Part shown: positions 47,060 through 58,262 of the stretch, piece by piece
Layout: each line of letters starts with the position of its first letter
Position numbering within the stretch: position 1 is the stretch's first letter
Assembly (NCBI GenBank): GCA_021018815.1
Contig: JAITYX010000162.1
Span: 1 to 64,000 of the forward strand
Source: Talinum fruticosum
Taxonomy: Eukaryota > Streptophyta > Magnoliopsida > Caryophyllales > Talinaceae
Direction: 5' to 3'
DNA length: 64,000 nucleotides
The notes under the pieces: model-generated
Told to the model about the DNA's origin: nothing
Database searches by the model: none
What the model saw: only the letters and a program-made list of their open reading frames with translations
Position numbers and translations under genes: made by a program

Positions 47060-47390
47060 TTGAGCCGGTTAAGGGATTTCTTAGAAGCCGCTCGAGGGAG
47101 GGTGCGGAATTTAGAGTCTCGTCACGAGTTCGCTCGAGACGAAGGCGCAGCCATCAAGGACACAACCATTAAGAAGCTTCTCGTGGAGGTCTCCGCTGCA
47201 TTGGGCGATAATGAGGAGATGCTTAAAAGGTGGGTTGCCTATGCTTCCGGCCTTCACTCGAAGCTCTCGCTTTGGAGTCAAGCTCTCCTACTGAGTCCAC
47301 CACTAAAGAGGAGGCACCGAAGAGGGGGAGATCCTTGAGGATGACGGAGTTGACGAGGATGTCGAGATGGCTCCAAGGATTAGCCCCTTC
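47060..47390 (+). pseudogene. Helical ORF of unknown function, Tat-associated
   Basis: An open stretch of about 92 codons encodes an almost wholly helical, charged segment (RDFLEAARGRVRNLESRHEF, IKKLLVEVSAALGDNEEML) ending in a basic tail (LKRRHRRGG). Coiled coil is likely. GC content is higher than in the surroundings. It may be part of an additional Tat-element protein together with 37868-38390, which has a similar helical-then-basic pattern. It could also be a gag N-terminus of another element. I do not recognise it. Confidence 0.35.
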
Positions 47391-47768
47391 TTCATGACTC
47401 TCTGTAGGCTAGGAGTATTTTTTGATGGCATGCATGCCATATGACTTGATACTCGACTACATTACATTCATTTTGCTTGAATTTTTATTTTCGCATGAAC
47501 CTTGCTATATGTTTGTTGGATGCTTACTTAACTTGTTGTTTCTTTTTTATTGTTGCCGATTTTTTCTTTCTTGCCACTTGAGGTACATGATCACCCTTCA
47601 TCACGATGGGGTCTTCTCAAGCTTTACAATTTGGCTATCTTAGGGGGTCGTATTAGCCCCTAGTCTTGCCCCCAAAATCGGCACAAGTAGAAATATATAG
47701 CGAGAGAAAACTAATAACGTAGTTGCCTTAGGGGATCCTATTAGCCCCTTGTAGGAACTACGGCCAGC
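47391..47768 (+). other. Non-coding Tat-like segment before the second Tat LTR
   Basis: T-rich and without a gene. Two GGGG.TC.TATTAGCCCCT words, 47644-47665 and 47732-47753, form a short direct repeat around 90 bases apart. Confidence 0.4.
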
Positions 47769-49800
47769 TGTGGCCCGCCATATTTCCCCACTTGTGTGGG
47801 GTCTCTTTTTAAAGATTGATTTTGAAGATGGTTTTAGAAAGTCGATTTTGGAATGTGGAGATGAACATTTTATTAAGATTTTTGAGTTTTATTAAATCTA
47901 ATTAAGCAAAGTTTTTGAATGGAAATTTTATTAATTATTTAATTCTACTAATTATTTTTAGAAGTCCCTGGATATTATTTCTTAATCAAAACATAAATAA
48001 AATTAGGGTTCTAAATCTATCGTGAGGCTTTAGAGCCAGATTAGTGTGAAAACACGAATGCGGATCGAAGCCCCGCCTATTGACCACTTGCCGTAGGCGG
48101 CGACTTGCACCCATTGGTGGCTGCCGCCAGCTATGCGCCGCGACTAAGGAGATCAGCCTCGGGCTCTACCTCGGCTTGACAGATCCACATCCTGTTTTCT
48201 TATCCTGCAGTCAAAAAATAACCGAGATGTAAATTTAGAAGAAATAAATAAAAGGGAGTCGCCAAGTAAGTTTTTAGGAAAGAAAAACTAACAAAAACAA
48301 AATAAATGCTCTCTTAATCTTAGTATGGGAAAACTAAGACTGAAAGAGGCTAAAAATGAATCCATCGGTGTTTGAACTAAGAATCAAATTCAGGAGCGAG
48401 GGTATAAAACGTAGGGATAAACCCTTCTGTTTTGCCCGTCCGAAGACGGCCATAATTAATTCGAGTAGTGAGTTAAAATAATGTACAAAAGCAAGCAAAC
48501 AATAACATACGATAAAGAATTAAAGCAACCAAAACATAATAAAAGAAAGCCATAAAGAAAGCGGTAAAAGGAGAAACGAAAAGCTAGAGCGAAAGAAAAG
48601 CGAAAAAGGAAAAGAAAGCGAGAAATCTAAAAGATTACACCAGGCGGGAGGAATTAAAAACGATACACCGTTTGTCCACAATACGGAAAGTAATAAAGAA
48701 AGTATAAAATAAAATAAAGCGTTGTGAGGATTAAATCCGTGCCCTCGGGATGTCCCACCTGCCGATCCGGATCTCGGATCCGGATCTCTTGATGCGACGG
48801 TGGTGAATCAAGGAAGGCTTTTTGTGAGTATTTGGTATAGGTAGATGAATGATGGAGTTTAGGGATCAAATGTAGGCAGTATGATGGAAGTAGAGTAGGA
48901 ATAGGCTGAAAAGAGACCAAGCGATCGGAATACAAAGATGAGTATTTAGTAGCTCTTAGACGAATTTCAACAAAGTGAGGTTAAGGCAAGAAGTCAGTGT
49001 GGGAATGAGAGCCAAGGCTCTCTATTTATACGGAGAGGTTATGTCAAAGAAGTGACCTAGGGTTAGCTCAGCCAGTCGTCCAAGGCTAGCAAGCATAAAC
49101 CGGGCCAAGATCAAAGTGATAAGACCGAATAGAACCAAGATAAAAAAAGGCATAAAATCGGATAAGGTCCGGTTCACGGCGCCAGCCACAAGAGGCTTTC
49201 TAGGGTTTCATGCCCTAGTGTGCTTCCATGGGAATCTCCGGGACAAAACGCAGCTGCTCCACTTAATGTTTTGGGATGGCAGGCGCCGCCCATAGAGGCT
49301 TTCCAAAAACGGAAAGTTTTCATTTTTGTTAAGTTTCCATTTTTGGCGGGTTCGCATTTTTTGCAGGTTTCATTTTTTATGCGGGATGCGTGCTCCTAGT
49401 CTCGGGTGGACTGTTTCGGAGCCAAAACGTAGCACTTTGATGCTTGTGATCATGAAATCCAGCGTTTAACGTCGTCCCGAGGTCTTTAACTCCTTTTCGA
49501 TTGGACTAAAGTGAAATGTAGTATTCTCGAGCCTGGAATTTTCCGATACGCAACACCGAACTCTGTCGTCTCCGAAGGCTTGGTCCGGTTCTTGGATCGT
49601 CCGAAAAATAGGGGATTTTTGGATCGACCCAAGGTAAAAGGCTATTTATGTGGTGCTCGGGGGGTTTTTGTGGTTTATCGGCTTCGTCACACCAAAGAAA
49701 TCCCGACCATGATCCAAATCCTCAAACAAGACTCGAGATTTCATCATCGGGCAAACAAATAAAAAACAGAGAAAAGGACGACACTTTCTAGGTGTCTATA
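47769..49800 (-). repeat. Tat-like 3' LTR, full length
   Basis: About 2032 bases. On - it starts TATAGACACC right after the polypurine tract (TG mutated to TA) and ends GGCCACA. It carries a TATA box and gives the length that the right LTR lacks. Confidence 0.7.
49023..49030 (-). promoter_or_regulatory. Tat-like LTR TATA box
   Basis: TATAAATA on -, followed by GAGAGCC, about 770 bases from the LTR start. The partner LTR at right is truncated before this point. Confidence 0.5.
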
Positions 49801-49929
49801 GTTGGCTCCCACTTTGATCGAGTCCGAAAGACTAAGGTCAAAGTAAACACGAAAAGGTACTTACCTGGTACCGATGTTGCTCGACTCGAATTAATACATC
49901 CGAAATTACGTATCTTGCGACTTGAACTC

Positions 49930-50635
49930 TAATAGGGGGCCTAAAGTTGATCGGCGGAGTCCGAAATCCAGGTTGCTCGGTTCCCGAACTTGGCTGCTAG
50001 AGACCTAAAGTTCATATTAGTATGCTCAAACTTGACCGTGTTCTTAGTCTAAAGTTTGGCAGGGAGCTTGAATTGGACTCGGGTAGTAAAATCTAAAGTC
50101 CAACTGGGGTGCCCGAATTTGACCGCTTCTTGGATCCGAAGTTCGACTTGGTGTGCTTAAACTTGTCCTTTTTGGTCTTAAGCTTGGTTGAAAAAAATTT
50201 TCTGCATTAACAATTTTGTTAGCTAATAATCAAATAGAAATAGTTTCAAGTGTTACCTGAATATAATTTATAATTAGCTCATGTTTCATTGGCTTGGCCA
50301 TGAGGGCCCCGAAGTCTTGGTGTGGTATCCGAACCTTGACCGTTGTTGGGCCCGAAGCTCGACGGAGGGATGTTTGAACTTTGACCGCTGCTGGGCTTGA
50401 AGTCTAGGTGGGGTGTTTGAACCTTGACCGCTGTAGGGTCCGAAGCTCGACCGGAGTGTGTTTGAACCTTGACCATTGTTGGGTCCGAAGCTCGACTAGG
50501 ATGTGTTTGAACTTTGACTCGCTGTTAGGCCTAAAGCTCGACGGGGTTGTCTAAACCTTTACCGCTGCTAGATCCGAGACTCGACCGGATGTCCGAACCT
50601 TGACCGTTGTAGGGTTTGAAGCTCGACTTCTATCA
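49930..50635. repeat. ~44-bp minisatellite
   Basis: The word GAACCTTGACCG (with variants) recurs at 50331, 50376, 50419, 50464, 50509, about 50551 and 50594, spacing 42-45, with GGGTCCGAAGCTCGAC between. Degenerate units extend left to about 49930, interrupted by an AT-rich piece at 50190-50280. Confidence 0.8.
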
Positions 50636-51595
50636 ATTTTCGTCGGAATAGGGACGACTGCTTATATTTATATAGAAATTCTTGCCTAGACTTGGTCGTT
50701 GGATGACCTGAAGTTTTCTTGCTTGAAAATATGATGTTCCATGAGGTGATGTGCCTCATTCGAAATTTGAGCTTTTAGTTTGTGTGCTAATAGCTCCTTT
50801 GTAAGGTAGACGGTTTGTGTCTCCTCCTAAATATTCTTGGAGTTGTTGTGATTGTATAATCCTTTCCATCTTGAGCCCCCACGTTCTTCTTGGGTGCTTG
50901 TGTCTAGTTCTTCTTCAATGTTGGAGTGTTAGTGAACTTCAATGGAATCTCTTTGAAGATAGTGGTGTTGGTAATCTTCATGATGCTCGATCGATGCTTG
51001 ATGTTGCGTGATGCTTGATGCTTGCTTGTTTGAATAATTCCTTGTAGGGTGTTTTGTTATTAATTTTTGTATTTTTAGGAGTTTGACTCATGCAAAGGAG
51101 ATGAATACAAGACTCAATTCTAAGAACAAATGCATTCTTTCATTAATATGATGGAAAAAGTTCAAAAAGACAAAGACAAAAATTGCACTTTAGCCCCCAC
51201 TCCCTAAAGTCAAGCCTAAAGAAAGGTAGGCCTCTCGAACTTCGATGTACTCGCTGATGATGGTGAACCGTGCTCCTAACGGTTTGGTGTTGAATCAGAT
51301 TGGCATGCTTTCGATGATTCGATACATTTTCCTGATGGGTTTCCACTCTTTTTGAGTAAGGTAAAGTGGCTTTGAATTTCGGAGATTGGAAATGGAAACC
51401 GGGATCAAGATTAGGTTTGGGGCCGGACCTCGTGGGCTTCCTACGTATCCGCGATAATGGAAATCAGGCCTTCGTAGTTCAAAAAGGAAAGGATTTGAGT
51501 TGTTTTTTTTTTTAATACAGGAAAAGGAAATACAAAGAACAAATATGAAAGGGAAATGCACTCTTTATTGGTATCCTTAATGAGTAGTGGGCTCA
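50636..51595 (-). other. Tat-like 3' interior, non-coding
   Basis: No intact gene. The segment near 51420-51460 (CTTCCTACGTATCCGCGAT) resembles a piece I know from the region downstream of gag-pol in Tat elements. A T-run is at 51504-51514. Confidence 0.4.
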
Positions 51596-52330
51596 TTGGA
51601 TGATCTTCTAGGTAGATGTATGTTCCTGTTCTATGAGCATGCCAAAGCATCTCCGAGTGTTTTGAAGTTCATGATGGGCAAGAACTTCAGTGCCGATGAT
51701 AGGCAGATTGGAAGTACTTGATGATGATTCTATCCCGATCCTTCTCATATGGTTGATCAGTCATGTAGGCTACTCGTCGCCCTCCAAGCAAGTAAGGAAG
51801 TCAAGCCTTCATCGTCTCCTTGCTTGATCAACTCTAGATCCCGAAGAGTGACTGGTAGATCGGTATTGTAGGAGTATTAATGTAGAAACTCTTTGCACGG
51901 ATCGGTTCAGTTGGTTACCTTGCGTGGGTCAATAGCATTGTACCACTTCATTACATTATCGAAAGTCCATGGGAAGATGATGTGGTAAGTGTCTTCCGTA
52001 CATTCTTCAAAGTCATTGCCCCCACAAAGTTTCTCATGTGATGGTGAGGGTTCTCGATCATATGAAACTTGATGTTAGGCATGGTAAACTTAGGGGGTGG
52101 CTTGCCTTTAGGGATTGAAGTGAATCCCGGGCCCGATAGTAATGATTAAACATTAATGACTCTCGCAATGCCTTCTTTATTCGATCTACCCATGGATTAG
52201 ACTAAGGTCGGAGCTGAGGTTCTAGGTGGGATCCTTCTCCTTCTTTTTCTTTCCCTTTGAACTTTGATGTCCTCTCTAGTTCTTTGCATATGAGACTAAG
52301 GGATTCGGATATCGACTCGATCTTCTTATC
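51596..52330 (-). pseudogene. Tat-like gypsy gag
   Basis: Read on -: TSIPKGKPPPKFTMPNIKFH, NPHHHMRNFVGAMTLKNV, WYNAIDPRKVTN, CKEFLH.YSYNTDLPVTL and ELIKQGDDEG, nearly the same protein as at 35341-36420. Stops and at least two frameshifts break it. The more N-terminal Pro/Ser-rich part (52330-52690) is degenerate. Confidence 0.72.
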
Positions 52331-52839
52331 TTGAGTATCAAGCTTAGCCTCTAGTTTTGCAAACGGACTCCTTAAATAAGGTCATGATGGGAGTTTGCTC
52401 CGGCTGGTTGGTCATTTTTGGAGAAGGATTGAGTTTTGACCTTGGGCGGCGAGCCGGTGTTACTAGTAAAGAGGGACGTACTAGTGTGGTATGTGCTAAT
52501 GTGTGACGTATCTGGTCCGAGTACGTATCGGTGTTGACCATACTGGTGTTAAAGTAGACTTCTTACTTCCTAAACGCTTCGTGCTAGGGTTCCCCACTTG
52601 CATAGGATTTCCTATCCCGTATCCCAAAAAGTACGCTCAAGATTGGCTCGTGGAAGAAGTAGGGAGATGGGGCTTATGTGCTTGACCCGATGAAGACCGA
52701 TCCTTAGGGAAAAGAAAATGATATGCTCTTTTATTTGGATGCACATAAAGGGATGCAAAACAAATGGAAAGGAATGTATGCATTGATGTTATGCCTTAAT
52801 CTAAGATGATTCTATGATTTGGCTAGTGCGGAACCGAAA

Positions 52840-53295
52840 TGCATAGCGGACTCACCTTATCCGAGATGAATTTTTATTTGGTTAATACAAATGAAACACT
52901 CTCCTAATTAGAGATGAATTTAATTTTGGCTAATGCGAAAATGAAATGAATGAACTCACCTTAATTGAGATGATTTTTAATTTGGCTAATGCGAAAATAA
53001 AATGGATGGACTCACCCTAATTGGGATGAAATTTAAATTGGGCTAATGCAAAATAAAATGTAAGATTGGACTCACCTATTCTGAGATGAAATTTGAATTG
53101 GGCTAATGCAAAATGAATGCAAATATGGACTCACCTATTTTAAGATGATTTTGACTTTGCCTAAATATAAAAAGGAAATGCAAATATGGACTCACCTATT
53201 TTGAGATGAAATTTATTTTGGCTAATGCAAAATGAAGAATGCAAATATGGACTCACCTTAATTGGCATGAAATTTAATTTTGGACTTTTTGGCTA
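52840..53295. repeat. ~60-bp tandem repeat, about eight units
   Basis: GGACTCACC recurs at 52849, about 52894 (degenerate), 52952, 53009, 53069, 53128, 53189 and 53250, with GAGATGAATTT and GGCTAATGCAAA in each unit. The reverse complement is the unit seen at 17605-17675 and 34764-34830. Confidence 0.85.
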
Positions 53296-53888
53296 AAAAG
53301 CACATAATTGGACCGACTCAAAGTTTTATTATTTATTTTTATTTTTGCACCCATGCAAGGATTATTCAGCGCTCCTCGCCCATCCCTAAAGGCTCACAAG
53401 TGGAAGATTAAATCTAAAAACACACTCACTCATCCAAGCATGCAAATGAGGAGGGGGTCACTTAATAGTCAAAAGTTCCATGGTCAAAGAGTTTAAGAGT
53501 TTGGATACATGGTGACACGTAATCCGAGAATTTGGTCCCCAATGGGTTGCACGGATAAGGATACCAACCAGAATTCTCAGTGCCTCTCGGTGAACCACCC
53601 AAGAGTGCATGCTACGAGGGAGGAGGTACCGTTTCCTCGGGCAATCAAACCTAGTTGGGCCCACCTAAATGAACCAATGGGAGCCTCTCTCCGGATAAGG
53701 TAAACAGGGGGTAAAATAAAGTTTTCCTAGTGGTTCAAAACAAGTATTTAAACTAGCTGAAAGATTGCTAAATGCAGGATGTCTAATATAAACACATTAT
53801 TAAAACACACTACTCAAATTTTCAAGTTTCGCCCTCTTAATAAATGATTTATCCCCAATGGAGTCGCCATTATAGGAAGCACGGTCGA
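53296..53888 (-). other. Tat-like leader with primer-binding site
   Basis: No gene. On - the site TGGCGACTCCATTGGGGAT (53851-53869) matches the type of primer site I associate with Tat/Ogre elements (Arg-tRNA). It is about 19 bases from the LTR boundary as I set it, so that boundary may be off by that amount. Confidence 0.55.
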
Positions 53889-55042
53889 CCGAGGCCCACC
53901 GAGTTTTCCCACTTGTGTCGGGTCTCTTTTTTAAAAATTGATTTTGAAGATTGTTTTATAAAGTCGATTTTAGAATATGTGGATGAACCCTTTATTAAGA
54001 TTTTTGAATTTTATTAAATCTGATTAAGCAAAGTTTGAATGGTAATTTTATTAATTATTTTATTTTAATAATTATTTTCGAAGTCACGGGATATTATTTC
54101 TTAACCGAAAGATAAATAAAATTAGGGTCATAAATCTACTTTGAGGCTTTAGGGCCAGATTAAAAGGGAAAACACCAATCCGGACCAAAGCCCCGCCTAT
54201 CGACCACTCGGTGCAAGTGGCGACCTGCACCCGGTGGTGGCCAGCACGGCCGGAGGCCGCAGTCGAGGAGATCAGCCTCGGCCTCGCCTTGGCTTTGCGG
54301 ACCCAGGTCGTGTTCTCTTATCATGCGATCAAAAATAGCCGAGATGCAAATTTAGAAGAAATAAATAAAAGGGAGTCGCCAGTAAGTTTTTAGGAAAGAA
54401 AAACTAACAAAAACAAAATAAATGCTCTCTCAATCTTAGTATGGGAAAACTAAGACTAAAAGAGGCTAAAAATGATTCCATCGGTCTTTAAACCGAGAAT
54501 CGAATTCGGGAGCAAGGGAACGAAACGTAGGGATAAACTCTTCCGTTCCGCCAGTCCGAGATGACCATTACTAATTCGTGTCCCGAGTTAAAATAATATA
54601 CAAAATCAAGCAAAGAACAACATGCGATAAAGAATTAAAGCAACCAAAACATAATAAAAGAAAGCGGTAAAAGAAGAAATGAAAAGCGAAAGCCAAAGAA
54701 AAGCGAAAAAGGAAAAGAAAGCGAGAAATCTAAAAGATTACATCGGGAAGAGGAATTAAAAGCGAGACATCGTTTACCCACAATACGAAAAGTAATAAAG
54801 AAAGCATAAGATAAAATAAACCATTGTGAGGATTGAATCTGTGCCCTCGGGTTGTCCCACCTGTTGATCTCGGATCTCGGATCCGGATCTCTTGATGTGA
54901 CGGTGGTGAATCAAGGAAGTCTTTTTGTGAGTACTTGGTATAGGTAGATGAATGATGGAGTTTAGGGATCAAGTGTAGGGAGTATGATCGAAGTAGAGAA
55001 GGAAAAGGCTGAAAAGGGACCAAGAGATCGAATACAAAGTGT
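53889..55042 (-). repeat. Tat-like 5' LTR, truncated
   Basis: Matches 47769 to about 48935 and stops at GAATACAAAG (55039), where sequence of another element begins. The U3 part with the TATA box is lost, so the copy has no LTR promoter. Confidence 0.75.
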
Positions 55043-55585
55043 GCCCTCGAGGTTGCATGCGATGTGGCAATCTTCTCATTAGCTCTATGAAGAGCTCTCT
55101 TTGCCTCGATAATCCCCCTGTCACCACTTTCTTCATGGCGCCTTGTCGAGGGGCACTTGGCCGCTTAGGAGCAAGTGTAGTTGGTGCCTCGCTTGGATAT
55201 GCTAGGGCTGCGTGCAAGGGTATCCCTCCCGAGAAGTGGCCAACAGCTGACCTCCCTAGGGGTTGCGCCATACCCAGGAGATTGGGTGTATTGAAAAGGC
55301 AGGAGGGGCAAGCGCTACTCCATGGTGGCTCGCACTTGCTCCTGCACTTATTATGCAATGGTAGTCTTTAGGGTCTCAATCAAGTTTTGAAGAGCCCCTA
55401 GAGTGACGTACCCTCGACTTAAGGTCGGCGATTGCTTGTGGAGCGCCGGGATGACTCCACATCCTCAACGTGAGGGAAACGGGGAGATTAGCCCCCGTAG
55501 GCATAGAATGATGAGGATGAGGGACTGGTGGATCGGCTGCGTCACGTGTCATCCTTGATCGTGATCGGGCATCGCTACCAACCAT
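55043..55585 (-). pseudogene. Gag N-terminus of a third Tat-type element
   Basis: ATG at 55585 lies about 14 bases after the primer site (MVGSDARSRSRM, then PHPHHSMP). It is open to 55376 and continues in another frame at 55358 (AAMKKVV-like, RQRELFIELMRRLPH). The Arg/Pro-rich start and its place directly after a primer site fit gag of a Retand/Retrosat-like Tat element. It ends where the truncated LTR begins. Confidence 0.5.
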
Positions 55586-55598
55586 AAGCTACCTCTCT

Positions 55599-55617
55599 CC
55601 CCACGGACGGAGCCAAA
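55599..55617 (-). other. Primer-binding site
   Basis: On -: TTTGGCTCCGTCCGTGGGG, directly after LTR end CGAAAACAT. It resembles the TTTGGCGCCGTCTGTGGGGA type of some Tat elements. Confidence 0.5.
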
Positions 55618-55618
55618 A

Positions 55619-56130
55619 TGTTTTCGGAGGGAAACGGGTGTGCTGATGTGGATGATGATGTAGAGAGAGAGGATTTACTACTCCAGTCACAAGGCGCGGC
55701 TCGGTCGATTAGACCTCACGTGTCGGTGACGAGATCCTACAAAAAGGCGAGGCCCCTAGGAACGCCCCTCCGACGCTCATGTTAGTATGTGGATATGAAA
55801 GAGTGAATCAAGGAAAATCTTCCTTGATGTGAGCGAAGGGGAATTCTTGGGATTTGGGATTTGCTTACCGGAGTAATGCTTTTTGGGAATTGTGAGATTT
55901 TCCAAGAGAGGGAAGTGTTGGGATTTGTGTTGTGAACTTGTGAGCATATGTTGTGATGGTGGGGGTTGGTGAGTATTTATAAAAGAATTTAATGGGGGTA
56001 AGGTAGTAATTTACCATAATTGAGATGAAAACCCTAGCTATTGGGCTTTGGGCCTTACTAGACTTATTGAGCGTGGACTTGGACTTATACCTCACTCGTC
56101 CAACCGATCGGGCGTAGGCTGGCTAGTGAC
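55619..56130 (-). repeat. Short Tat-type LTR
   Basis: In + view it starts TGTTTTCGGAGG at 55619. It carries a TATA box on - (TATAAATA, 55974-55981) and probably ends between 56090 and 56150, where I cannot fix the boundary. No partner LTR is in the window. Confidence 0.45.
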
Positions 56131-56905
56131 GCGACAGTGAGCTGAAACTGTCTAGGAAATATCTCGAATCAAATATAAATAGCTACTAAAATCAGAAAAA
56201 TAGAACACAAAAATTCAGGAAAAACCCAAGGATTAAACACAGAAAATTTTTCTCAATTTCTCTAACCTAATTACTAAAGAAAATTAAAACAGAAAAATGC
56301 TAAAAATATAAAAACTACACCTAACACTTCGAAAATTGCAGAAAATTCTGAAACTTCTAAGAAATTCCACAAAAATAACCCTAAACTCTAAACAGACCCT
56401 AGAAACATACAAAAATTATCAAAACACAAAACCAAAACTAAATCGACTATTATGAACAAAAGTCAAACATCGAGAAAATTTGCACATAACATTTTTGTAC
56501 AGCTTCTTCTCCTATGTTTTCTACACTAAATGAACAACAAGCAACAATAATTTTTTTCAAGTTTTCGAGTTTTCTGGACAACAACAAGCAAGTACCAATA
56601 CTAACCCTAAACAGAAACTTAACACAAGATCGTGGTAGCAAAAAAATCGAAACTAACTCCAAGCATGAATTGTGGACAACACACACTAATTAAAGTAAAA
56701 GCTAAGACAAGATCAGGGCAGCAGAAAACCAAGCTAACTCAAAATAAAAACCGAAACTCACTAACTCACTAATTAAACAAAACTAAAACAAAAATTAAGA
56801 CTTTAAACTAAAATGTGAAACTTTAAACGTAAACCGAAATCTAAACTATGACTTAAACAGAAATTTCATAATAACTCTCATTGCAATCTAGTTCCAATTA
56901 TCGCC
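56131..56905. other. A-rich region without a gene
   Basis: Low-complexity A-rich sequence with many AAACTAAA-like words, probably the leader of the element whose primer site follows. A short - ORF at 56450-56686 has no motif. Confidence 0.4.
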
Positions 56906-58262
56906 ATCCCCCACAACAGCGCCATTTTGTTGAAGTGAAAATTGGGAGTACGGGGTTTTTGTTGAACCACGAGGATGGAACCAAATTGAAACGAGATTGC
57001 TAACAGGACTCGAACACTTCAAACGTGAAACTAACCTAAACTAGACTAACATGAATTAGATAATGAATAAATGACATGATACTAAATTATCCTAACTCAC
57101 CAACAAATCAGAATCGAAACTAACAAGCATTCAATAATTTGTACTAACACGATTTGAGATTAAATCATCAATAACTCATCAACTCAATTATGCTAAGAGA
57201 GATTTAATCGAAACTAAAATTGAAAATCAAAAATCAAAGTGTAGGAATTAACGAGTTATACTAGAAATTCAAATCCAATCCAACTCGAACCGGAAGAATA
57301 AATCAGCAACCAAAAATTCGAAATCCTAAATTCGCAACAATTCATTACCGACATCAACTCATCAATTCGAATTCAGCCTTCAAGAGAAATTCAACTACTC
57401 GAAACTAAATTCTAAAAATAAAAACTAAAAACTAAAACTGAAGTTTTTAAAACTAAAAACTAAAATTAGAGGACTAGAACTGAAATTTAAAGAAGAAGAA
57501 AACTGGAAACTTAATCTAAATTTGTGGTTTGCCCTTGAACCAGTGCTCATCGTTTATCCTCCTCCCTTTGCTCGCTTGCCGTCTCCTTTTTAAGCCTTTT
57601 ATGGGTTCGCTTGTCGATAGAGTCCTCACCTGCTGAGTAGAGAGAGGTTGAGTTAGATGTGGTCTCGGTGACGTGGGTCTTGTGAAGTAGTTAAGAGTGA
57701 AGAAGAGAGAGACATAATGAGAGCTTGAGGGTGAAAAAGATGGCTGGATTTTCGGATAGCAATAGAGGAACGAGAGAGAGAGTCCAAATAGGGCTAGGCT
57801 TCTTTAGGTGCAAAGGCAGTAGAGGAGAGTACGAGAGATAGAGGTGTGAAAGGGGATAGGTTTTTGGTTCTTCGCTGGAAGAATCGAAGAATAGAAATGA
57901 AGGGAAAAGAGTGTTTGAGGAATGAGGGTGAATGGGCTTCGGGAAGAGGGAGAGGGGGAGCACTAGGGTTTGAGGCGTGGGGCAATGAAAGGAAAGCAGT
58001 AGATAAAATGCATTTGGGATGGTGAGAGAGAGGGAAGTGGGCACGTGAGCGGGAGTAAAGCCAAGGATCTTGGGCTCGATATGGGCCGATTGCAAACGGG
58101 TGATCCAAGTCTTCTTTTTTTAGCTCTTCTTACTATTTCTCAAATCTATCGACACCTTCTACGAAAATAAAACAAATTAAATTAAAAATGCTAATTTAAT
58201 AAATATTACGAAAAAATAAGATGTAAAAAGCTATTAAAAATATCATATTTTTGGACTCAACA
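56906..58262 (-). repeat. LTR (TGTTGA...TCAACA) with Tat/Athila-type primer site
   Basis: 1335-base LTR at 56928-58262 with 6-bp inverted ends. On - it is followed at 56925-56906 by ATGGCGCTGTTGTGGGGGA, close to the TGGCGCCGTTGCCGGGGA primer site of Athila/Tat elements. So the interior should lie to the left, where only 0.8 kb of A-rich sequence is left. A related copy is at 61607-62580. ORFs on - at 57691-58108 are by-products of a CT-rich stretch. Confidence 0.55.

Larger units (their letters stand above)
47769..55042 (-). mobile_element. Second Tat/Ogre-like gypsy element, gag only, minus strand
   Basis: Left LTR 47769-49800 and right LTR 53889-55042 share long runs (CACTTGTG.GGGTCTCTTTTT, AAAAGGGAGTCGCCA, GAATTAAAGCAACCAAAACATAATAAAAG). 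On - the right one is the 5' LTR, followed by a Tat-type primer site (53851-53869), the ~60-bp repeats, gag, a 44-bp minisatellite and a polypurine tract (AAAGTGGGAGCC, about 49802-49815). Only gag is recognisable in the 4.1-kb interior, so the copy is non-autonomous. Its gag is the same protein family as at 35341. Confidence 0.72.

Noticed and set aside
57691..58108. Minus ORFs of 134 and 104 codons rich in Ser, Pro and Leu
   Set aside because: By-product of a CT-rich strand in an LTR; two overlapping frames are both open, as composition alone would predict.
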